DNA of 6,431 nucleotides from an uncultured Gammaproteobacteria bacterium (GTDB lineage Bacteria; Pseudomonadota; Gammaproteobacteria; PS1; Pseudothioglobaceae), in the NCBI GenBank assembly GCA_929200175.1, contig CAKMYR010000072.1, positions 1 through 6,431 of the forward strand. The letters are read 5' to 3'. Made by a program: the position numbers and the translations under genes. Below the pieces are notes generated by a model, which had not been told where the DNA came from, did no database searches, and was given only the letters and a program-made list of their open reading frames with translations. Positions 1-4,890 of this stretch are shown one piece after another. Numbering within the stretch: the first letter of the stretch is position 1; every line of letters starts with the position of its first letter.

Positions 1-797
1 AAAAGGGAATTCCTGTGAAGAACATAATATATTTATTAAAATTGCAAAATTTTGCTAATTTACATAAAAATTATAGAGAATCAAAAGGTGCTATCAACTT
101 AAATTCAACAAATATAAATATTAAATTAAAAGATAAAAAAATATATATAGATTTATTAAAATCAAGCAAAAGTAGAGAATTAGTTGCCGAAATGATGATT
201 ATGGCCGGTAGGGCTGTTGCAAAATTTTCTCTTGAAAATAAAATAGTAATGCCTTATGTAGGTCAAGATCAAGTAGATATACCTCAGAATATTTTAGACA
301 ATAAAACTAATTTAACTTTGTCACAAAAATTTGCCGTACTTAAAAATTTTAAAAAATCAACAGCATCAATTAATAATGCCGCTCATTATGGATTAGGCCT
401 TGATAGTTATTTGCGCATCACTAGTCCACTTAGAAGATATTTAGATTTATTAGCTCATCAGCAGTTATCAAATTTTATAGCAGGCAATAAAACTTTAGAT
501 AATGATGATGTAAAAAAAATAATTGGTATTATAAACGCAAATTCAATTAGTGTGAATATGGCAATACGCTTTAGTTATGAGCATTTTAAATGTTTATATC
601 TAATTCAAAACCCTAATTGGACTGGTATAGGAGTTGTGTTAGATATAGTTGGCAATAAAACGATATTAGCAATTCCAAGTTTAGATATGAGGACTTATAT
701 AAACTTTAAAAAACCTAAAAAATTAGACGAAAAAATATTATTAAAAGTTATTAATGTTAATCTAGTTGAGCGCTTAGTTGATTTCAGTCCGGCTTAA
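1..797 (+). CDS. RNB-family (RNase II/R-like) exoribonuclease, C-terminal part, 5' end outside window
   Basis: Partial gene. The frame is already open at the first whole codon (position 3, AAG), so the GTG at 15 is probably an internal valine and not the start. The visible protein matches the second half of an RNB catalytic domain. It has a segment reading SRELVAEMMIMAG, then PYVGQ (PYRxQ in many relatives), then the hallmark YGLGLDSYLRITSPLRRYLD at about residues 129-148 counted from codon 3. The arginines after TSP match the RNB arginine that contacts the scissile phosphate. The metal-binding aspartates of the family lie upstream of the window and cannot be checked. After the RNB domain come about 60 residues predicted as beta strands (from WTGIGVVLDIVG), probably a reduced S1-like RNA-binding domain. 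There is no lysine-rich tail like that of E. coli RNase R. The family degrades RNA 3' to 5'. Whether this is RNase II, RNase R or a third RNB type cannot be decided. The 3' end overlaps lpxH by 24 bp, tail to tail. Confidence 0.9.
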   Translation, partial: KGIPVKNIIYLLKLQNFANLHKNYRESKGAINLNSTNINIKLKDKKIYIDLLKSSKSRELVAEMMIMAGRAVAKFSLENKIVMPYVGQDQVDIPQNILDNKTNLTLSQKFAVLKNFKKSTASINNAAHYGLGLDSYLRITSPLRRYLDLLAHQQLSNFIAGNKTLDNDDVKKIIGIINANSISVNMAIRFSYEHFKCLYLIQNPNWTGIGVVLDIVGNKTILAIPSLDMRTYINFKKPKKLDEKILLKVINVNLVERLVDFSPA

Positions 798-1487
798 TGT
801 ATTAGTAATTTTAATAGCGTTACCACTTTCATTTGACCAATCACCTAGTACATATCTTTTATAATTATCATAGTTATGGGTATTTTTTTTATGAGTATGG
901 CCATGAATTAGATCTGTATTATTATATTTTTGCATGAATTTTTTTACTGTATTTTCATCTACATCCATAATATCATTTGATTTTTGTTGTGTTGCTTTAA
1001 TGCTTTGAAATCGTAATTTTTTACCAATTTTTAAGCGTAGTTTTTTCGGCAGATGTAAAAAGATAAATTTAATAATTGGGTGTTGTAATATCTTTTTCAT
1101 TTTTTGATAGTTAATATCTTTAGTACATAAAGAATCGCCGTGTATAAGTACATATTTATTATTATTACGCTCTAGTACATAAGGTTCTTTTATCAAAACA
1201 CATCCTGATTTTTTTTCAAAATTAGAACCTAGAAGAAAATCACGATTACCAACCATAATGAATATTTTTATATCCTTACTTATTTTTTTTAAGGTATTTA
1301 TAATCCCTAAGTTATGATCAATAGATAAATCATCTCCTAGCCAAACCTCAAATAAATCACCTAAAATAAACAACTCATCAGCTTCAGTTAAACATTGGTT
1401 GCAGAATTTTATAAATAATTCATATTTTTTTGAGTTATCGTTTAGTAAATGAATATCTGATATTATTAAAGTTTTAGTTTGTTTCAT
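774..1487 (-). CDS. lpxH: UDP-2,3-diacylglucosamine diphosphatase (lipid A synthesis)
   Basis: LpxH hydrolyses UDP-2,3-diacylglucosamine to lipid X and UMP, the fourth step of the Raetz lipid A pathway, at the cytoplasmic face of the inner membrane. The 237-residue product is near the E. coli length (240) and carries the whole calcineurin-like phosphoesterase signature: SDIH (D11, H13), GDLFEVWLGDD (D44), GNRDFLLG (N81), HGDSLCT (H116) and HGHTH (H195, H197). These are the expected di-manganese ligands. The VLGDW motif near the C-terminus and the IMDV segment also match LpxH rather than generic phosphoesterases. The start is ATG at 1487. Its only purine-rich stretch (GGAAGA, 1502-1507) lies 14 nt upstream inside the end of ppiB, so translation may depend on coupling to ppiB, whose stop is 10 nt away. 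The coding strand has two A8 runs (883-890 and 1283-1290). No terminator is visible before the overlap with the convergent RNB gene. Confidence 0.97.
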   Translation of the reverse strand: MKQTKTLIISDIHLLNDNSKKYELFIKFCNQCLTEADELFILGDLFEVWLGDDLSIDHNLGIINTLKKISKDIKIFIMVGNRDFLLGSNFEKKSGCVLIKEPYVLERNNNKYVLIHGDSLCTKDINYQKMKKILQHPIIKFIFLHLPKKLRLKIGKKLRFQSIKATQQKSNDIMDVDENTVKKFMQKYNNTDLIHGHTHKKNTHNYDNYKRYVLGDWSNESGNAIKITNTLSRTEIN

Positions 1488-1497
1488 TTAAAAAAAA

Positions 1498-1986
1498 TTA
1501 ATCTTCCATATAGGCTTTTTGAATAATAATTGCTTGCTCTGGAACATCATTATGGTAGCCTTTAGTTGTAGTTGCTATATTATTAATTTTATCAACTACT
1601 TCAAAACCTTCTGTTACTTCTCCAAAAACACAATAACCATAGCCATCTTGGCCGGGATAATCTAAAAATGAATTATCAGCAGTATTTATAAAAAATTGAG
1701 AGCTAGCTGAGTGAGGCTCCGAAGTTCTGGCCATTGCTAAAGAATATTTGGTATTTTTTAAGCCATTATTAGCTTCATTTTCTATAGTTGATTTGGTTGG
1801 TTTTTGTGCCATATCTTCGGTAAAGCCACCAGCTTGAATCATGAAATTTTTAATTACTCTATGAAAAATTAAATTATCATAATAACCATCTTTCACATAG
1901 TTAATAAAATTTTCAGAGCTAATTGGTGCTTTTTCTTGGTTTGTTATAATTTTAATATTGCCAATATTAGTTTGTATAATTATCAT
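1498..1986 (-). CDS. ppiB: Cyclophilin-type peptidyl-prolyl cis-trans isomerase, cytoplasmic
   Basis: This enzyme catalyses cis-trans isomerisation of Xaa-Pro bonds during protein folding. The protein has 162 residues (E. coli PpiB has 164) and no signal peptide, so it should be cytoplasmic like PpiB rather than periplasmic like PpiA. Cyclophilin active-site motifs are in place: FHRVIKNFMIQAGG (41-54, with F41, R43 and Q51), the SLAMAR block (82-87), SSQFFI (95-100) and GYCVFGEV (117-124). A tyrosine sits where human CypA has its tryptophan, which is normal for bacterial forms and predicts weak cyclosporin binding. It is the first gene of a two-gene unit with lpxH, an adjacency also found in E. 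coli. The ATG at 1986 is supported by an AAAGG ribosome-binding site 8 nt upstream and a TATAAT box about 30 nt upstream. Confidence 0.97.
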   Translation of the reverse strand: MIIIQTNIGNIKIITNQEKAPISSENFINYVKDGYYDNLIFHRVIKNFMIQAGGFTEDMAQKPTKSTIENEANNGLKNTKYSLAMARTSEPHSASSQFFINTADNSFLDYPGQDGYGYCVFGEVTEGFEVVDKINNIATTTKGYHNDVPEQAIIIQKAYMED

Positions 1987-1994
1987 TATATTTG

Positions 1995-1999
1995 CCTTT
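1995..1999 (-). promoter_or_regulatory. Ribosome-binding site of ppiB
   Basis: On the minus strand this reads AAAGG, ending 8 nt before the ppiB ATG. It is the clearest Shine-Dalgarno sequence in the window and fixes the ppiB start. Confidence 0.6.
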
Positions 2000-2015
2000 A
2001 AAAAAATAAATACAA

Positions 2016-2044
2016 ATTATACTTAAACAATCTTAATATAAAGA
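2016..2044 (-). promoter_or_regulatory. Predicted sigma70 promoter for ppiB-lpxH
   Basis: The minus strand has a perfect TATAAT at 2021-2016. The hexamer 17 bp upstream (2044-2039, TCTTTA) is a poor -35 match, and there is no TGn extension. Transcription would start near 2009, giving a 5' leader of about 23 nt that contains the AAAGG site. The -10 is well supported by sequence and position; the -35 is doubtful. In such AT-rich DNA, chance TATAAT matches are common, so its location in the only divergent spacer is the main supporting argument. Confidence 0.5.
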
Positions 2045-2061
2045 AATAGTTAAGGTATAAT
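2033..2061 (+). promoter_or_regulatory. Predicted sigma70 promoter for rplU-rpmA
   Basis: TTAATA (2033-2038, 4 of 6 to TTGACA) and a perfect TATAAT (2056-2061) are separated by an ideal 17 bp. The expected start site near 2068 leaves a leader of about 22 nt, too short for an L21-type RNA leader structure. A modest ribosome-binding site, AGAG (2079-2082), lies 7 nt before the rplU ATG. The spacer of this promoter contains the -35 region of the divergent ppiB promoter. Confidence 0.6.
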
Positions 2062-2089
2062 TCATCTAAATTTATTACAGAGTAGTTTT

Positions 2090-2401
2090 ATGTATGCAGT
2101 TATTCAAACAGGCGGTAAACAGTATAAGGTCGAAGAAGGTAATACTTTGAAGATTGAAAAAATAGATATTGAGGCCGATAAAAAAGTTACTTTTAATGAA
2201 GTATTAATGATAGCTGACGGCGATAATATTAAAATTGGGACACCTCTTTTGCTAGAAACTAGTGTTGAAGCAAAAGTAATTTCTCACAGCAAAGATAAAA
2301 AAATAAATATTATTAAATTTTTGCGAAGAAAAAACTCAATGAAAAAACAAGGTCATCGTCAATCATTTACCAAAATTAAAATTAATAAAATTAAATCTTA
2401 A
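2090..2401 (+). CDS. rplU: 50S ribosomal protein L21
   Basis: L21 is a structural protein of the large ribosomal subunit that binds 23S rRNA. At 103 residues it equals the E. coli length. Diagnostic features are the N-terminal MYAVIQTGGKQYKVEEG and the basic C-terminal rRNA-binding signature with RRK at 79-81 and GHRQ at 88-91, followed by T and a run of alternating lysine and isoleucine. The middle of the protein (residues 25-70) is the more diverged part, as usual for L21. It is the first gene of the plus-strand unit, directly after a predicted promoter, and is followed 7 nt later by rpmA, the near-universal L21-L27 pairing. Confidence 0.98.
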   Translation: MYAVIQTGGKQYKVEEGNTLKIEKIDIEADKKVTFNEVLMIADGDNIKIGTPLLLETSVEAKVISHSKDKKINIIKFLRRKNSMKKQGHRQSFTKIKINKIKS

Positions 2402-2408
2402 AATAATT

Positions 2409-2666
2409 ATGGCACATAAGAAAGCAGGCGGAAGTACTAATAATGGAAGAGATTCTGTATCTAAAAGATTAGGGGTTAAAAAATTTGGAGGTCAAATAGT
2501 TTTGGCTGGCAATATTTTAGTACGCCAAAGAGGTACAAAATTTCATCCAGGAGATAATGTTAGCATAGGCAAAGACGATACATTATTTGCTACTAAAAAC
2601 GGCAAAGTTAAGTTCGTTAAAAAGGGTAAATTTATGCGTAAATATGTTTCAATTGAAATGGCATAA
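2409..2666 (+). CDS. rpmA: 50S ribosomal protein L27
   Basis: L27 sits near the peptidyl-transferase centre, and its N-terminal tail reaches toward the P-site tRNA. The 85-residue protein starts MAHKKAGGSTNNGRDS, the Gram-negative form without the cleavable N-terminal extension seen in Firmicutes. It continues with KRLGVKKFGG, VRQRGTKFHPG and a lysine-rich C-terminal half, matching L27 throughout. The start lies 7 nt after the rplU stop without a recognisable Shine-Dalgarno sequence, which suggests translational coupling to rplU. The GTPase gene obgE, commonly the next gene, is absent; fabD follows instead after 66 bp. Confidence 0.98.
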   Translation: MAHKKAGGSTNNGRDSVSKRLGVKKFGGQIVLAGNILVRQRGTKFHPGDNVSIGKDDTLFATKNGKVKFVKKGKFMRKYVSIEMA

Positions 2667-2680
2667 ATTTAAAAGCTAAT

Positions 2681-2713
2681 ACTTTATAAAAAATCTTCTA
2701 ATAAAGTTTTATT
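2681..2713 (+). terminator. Weak AT-rich terminator-like hairpin after rpmA
   Basis: A perfect 7-bp inverted repeat, ACTTTAT (2681-2687) and ATAAAGT (2701-2707), encloses a 13-nt loop and is followed by TTT and then ATTATCTT. A competing short palindrome, AATAAAGTTTTATT (2700-2713), overlaps the right arm. Only one G-C pair is present in the main stem, so it would be a weak terminator at best, allowing readthrough from rplU-rpmA into fabD. It lies in the only sizeable gap (66 bp) in the plus-strand run. Confidence 0.35.
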
Positions 2714-2732
2714 ATCTTAGTTTATTTATACA

Positions 2733-3668
2733 ATGCAATATTCAATAGTGTTTCCCGGACAAGGCTCTCAATCTTTAGGGATGCTATCTGAGTTGTATGA
2801 TAATTTTTCTGTAGTTAGTGAAACATTTACTTGTGCTAGTGATTTATTAGGTTTTGATCTTTACAAACTCATACAAGAACAAGAGCAAGCTCTTAATCAA
2901 ACTAAAAATACTCAAGTAGCAATGTTGGTTGCTGGCTATGCGACTTACAAGGCTTTAAATAGTGAAGTTACCTTATCTCCTTTGTGTATGGCTGGCCATA
3001 GTTTAGGGGAGTATACAGCTCTTTTGGCTGCTAAGGTTTTTAGTTTTTCTGATGCAATAAAATTAGTTCAAAAAAGAGCAGAATTGATGCAATTGGCAGT
3101 AGCTAATAAAGATGGAGCTATGGTAGCAATTTTAGGTTTAGATGATGACAAAGTGATTAAAATTTGTAAAGATTATTCAGGCGATGGTATTGTTGAAGCT
3201 GCAAATTTTAATGCTAATGGTCAGGTAGTAATATCTGGCAATAAAGAAGCTGTACATAAAACTTGTCAAATTATGAAAGAAAATGGCGCTAGACGCACGG
3301 TTTTATTGCCAGTTAGTATTCCTTCTCACTGCTCTTTAATGAAAAATACTGCAAATCAATTTAAAGACACAATAGATAAAATAGATTTTAATATGACACA
3401 AGTGCCTGTATTACATAACTTTGATGCAAAAATATCAAATAATATAGAGGAAATTAAAGCTAAACTAATAGCTCAATTATACAAACCAGTAATGTGGACT
3501 AAAACTATAAAAACAATGCAAGAAATGGGAATTGTTAGAATAATTGAATCAGGGCCTGGCAAAGTATTAACTGGACTGACAAAAAAAATAGATAAGCATT
3601 TAATTGCTAATGCTATAATAAATTGCACAAGTTTAAAATCAACTATTGATGAAATCTATGAAAAATAA
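2733..3668 (+). CDS. fabD: Malonyl-CoA:ACP transacylase
   Basis: FabD moves the malonyl group from CoA to the acyl carrier protein, supplying every elongation cycle of type II fatty acid synthesis in the cytoplasm. The 311-residue protein has the usual length. It shows FPGQGSQ (7-13, Q10 being the oxyanion-hole residue), the nucleophile motif GHSLG (88-92, S90), the malonate-binding arginine in QKR (R115), the catalytic histidine in PSH (H199), Q248 in AQLYKPV and the GPGKVLTGL segment (274-282). These correspond one for one to E. coli S92, R117, H201 and Q250. The ATG at 2733 gives the correct family N-terminus, although no Shine-Dalgarno sequence precedes it. Its 3' end overlaps fabG by 11 bp. 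fabH, the usual upstream partner, is missing; rpmA is the upstream neighbour. Separate transcription from a promoter in 2667-2732 is possible, but none is convincing. Confidence 0.97.
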   Translation: MQYSIVFPGQGSQSLGMLSELYDNFSVVSETFTCASDLLGFDLYKLIQEQEQALNQTKNTQVAMLVAGYATYKALNSEVTLSPLCMAGHSLGEYTALLAAKVFSFSDAIKLVQKRAELMQLAVANKDGAMVAILGLDDDKVIKICKDYSGDGIVEAANFNANGQVVISGNKEAVHKTCQIMKENGARRTVLLPVSIPSHCSLMKNTANQFKDTIDKIDFNMTQVPVLHNFDAKISNNIEEIKAKLIAQLYKPVMWTKTIKTMQEMGIVRIIESGPGKVLTGLTKKIDKHLIANAIINCTSLKSTIDEIYEK

Positions 3669-4407
3669 TTTAACTGGGAAAATTGCATTAATTACAGGAG
3701 CTAGTCGCGGTATTGGAGATGCTATTATTATTGCTTTAGGCAAACAAGGAGCTACAGTTATAGGTACAGCAACTACAAAAAAAGGCGTTGAAAATATTGA
3801 TAATAAATTAAAAAAACTTAATATCAAAGGCTCTTCAGTAATACTTGATGTTAAAGAAGAAAGCCAAATTGTAACAGTTACTAAAAATATTATTGATAAT
3901 TATGGCAAGATTGATATTTTAGTTAATAACGCTGGAATAGTAAGAGATAATCTTTTAATGCGAATGAGTTTTGATGAATGGGATGATGTTATAAATACTA
4001 ATTTATCTTCTGTTTATAAAATGTCAAAAGCAGTTTTACGCAGTATGATGAAGCAAAGATCAGGTAGGATTATTTCAATATCTTCGGTAATTGGTGCAAC
4101 TGGCAATGCTGGACAAACAAATTATGCAGCAACTAAAGCTGGAATTATCGGTTTTACTAAGTCTTTAGCTCGTGAAGTTGGTGCTAGAGGAATTACAGTT
4201 AATGCGGTAGCTCCTGGATTTATTGAAACTGATATGACAGAAAAATTACCATCAGAATATAAAAAAGAATTAACTGGACAAATTCCTTTAAATAAAATTG
4301 GCTCAGTTGATGATATTGCTAATGCTGTATTATTTTTAGCTTCTGACTCTGCTTGTTATATAACAGCACAAACTATTCATGTAAATGGTGGATTGTATGC
4401 TAGTTAA
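3658..4407 (+). CDS. fabG: 3-oxoacyl-ACP reductase
   Basis: FabG is the NADPH-dependent beta-ketoacyl-ACP reductase of fatty acid elongation, a tetrameric short-chain dehydrogenase. With the start at 3658 the protein has 249 residues and begins MKNNLTGKIALITGASRG, matching family N-termini. Upstream in-frame TTG (3646) and ATG (3649) would add only four or three residues and enlarge the fabD overlap. Seen in order: cofactor motif TGASRGIG (13-20), NNAG (90-93) and the catalytic set N115, S143, Y156 and K160 (YAATK, 156-160), then PGFIETDMT and the C-terminal HVNGG loop. The spacing of the tetrad agrees with E. coli FabG (N110, S138, Y151, K155). It overlaps fabD by 11 bp, so the two are almost certainly translated from one mRNA. 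acpP, the usual next gene, is absent; tadA follows in the opposite direction after a single base. Confidence 0.97.
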   Translation: MKNNLTGKIALITGASRGIGDAIIIALGKQGATVIGTATTKKGVENIDNKLKKLNIKGSSVILDVKEESQIVTVTKNIIDNYGKIDILVNNAGIVRDNLLMRMSFDEWDDVINTNLSSVYKMSKAVLRSMMKQRSGRIISISSVIGATGNAGQTNYAATKAGIIGFTKSLAREVGARGITVNAVAPGFIETDMTEKLPSEYKKELTGQIPLNKIGSVDDIANAVLFLASDSACYITAQTIHVNGGLYAS

Positions 4408-4440
4408 ATTATTTTTTTCTTAATTCTTTGAAAAAACTAG
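4400..4440. repeat. AT-rich inverted repeat across the fabG/tadA convergent junction
   Basis: CTAGTT (4400-4405) and AACTAG (4435-4440) are perfect reverse complements. Inside them TTTTTTC (4413-4419) can pair with GAAAAAA (4430-4436); the two pairings share two A residues, so only part of each can form together. The element covers the last codons and stops of both convergent genes and is the only structure at this junction that could act as a terminator. Neither direction has a GC-rich stem with a clean U-tract after it, so the function is uncertain. Confidence 0.3.
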
Positions 4441-4870
4441 TTAATAATTGTTTACATTCTAATTGCAAAACATTGTTTTTAATTTTAATTAAATGATTAA
4501 AGCAAGCACTGTTTGTTAAATCTATACAAGACCCACAAGCGCCAGTTTTTTCATCATTAGTTCCAAATACAATTTTTTCTATTCTTGCTTGCATTATAGC
4601 TCCAAGACACATTATGCATGGCTCTAATGTTACATACATAGTTGTATTAGGTAAGCGATAGTTATTTAGTTTTTTGCTCGCTAGTCTTAATAGTTGAATT
4701 TCTGCATGAGCTGTTGGATCTTTTGTAGTTATTGGTTGATTATGAGCACTAGCAATTAATTTATTATCTTTTATTAAAATAGCCCCAACTGGAACTTCTT
4801 CCTTTTTTTTTGCTAATTTTGCTTGTTTAATTGCAAGCTTCATCCATTTTATATCATCAATTTGATCCAT
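4409..4870 (-). CDS. tadA: tRNA-specific adenosine-34 deaminase
   Basis: TadA deaminates the wobble adenosine of tRNA-Arg(ACG) to inosine, so that one tRNA reads CGU, CGC and CGA; it is essential in E. coli. The 153-residue protein has the zinc deaminase core: HAE (H55 as ligand, E57 as proton shuttle) and PCIMC (84-88, ligands C85 and C88), with N44 and the DPTAHAEI block typical of TadA rather than cytidine or guanine deaminases. It lacks the extra C-terminal tail of E. coli TadA (167 residues), which is variable. An A9 run on the coding strand (4803-4811) encodes K21-K23 and could cause slippage. The start is ATG, 20 nt after the guaA stop, with no clear ribosome-binding site. It is probably cotranscribed with guaA. 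Its stop is one base from that of the convergent fabG. Confidence 0.95.
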   Translation of the reverse strand: MDQIDDIKWMKLAIKQAKLAKKKEEVPVGAILIKDNKLIASAHNQPITTKDPTAHAEIQLLRLASKKLNNYRLPNTTMYVTLEPCIMCLGAIMQARIEKIVFGTNDEKTGACGSCIDLTNSACFNHLIKIKNNVLQLECKQLLTSFFKELRKK

Positions 4871-4890
4871 TTAATTTTTTATATTTAGGT

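Noticed and set aside
15..17. GTG as start of the RNB gene
   Set aside because: The frame is open upstream to the window edge and the protein would begin in the middle of the RNB domain, so the gene is truncated by the window.
44..55. Perfect 12-bp palindrome GCAAAATTTTGC
   Set aside because: It lies inside RNB coding sequence. By rough expectation, a few 12-bp palindromes should occur by chance in a window this long and AT-rich, and no second copy was noticed.
1488..1501. T-run on the minus strand between ppiB and lpxH as a terminator
   Set aside because: No hairpin precedes the T8 run, and the two genes are only 10 nt apart; it is more likely just AT-rich spacer.
2653..2682. Possible fabD promoter: TTGAAA (2653-2658) with TAATAC (2677-2682)
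   Set aside because: The -35 is good, but it lies inside rpmA and the -10 matches only 3 of 6 at 18-bp spacing; too weak to annotate in this composition.
3639..3827. 62-codon minus-strand open frame opposite the fabD/fabG junction
   Set aside because: It lies wholly antisense to well-supported fabD and fabG coding sequence, has no ribosome-binding site and resembles no protein I know; it is a shadow frame.
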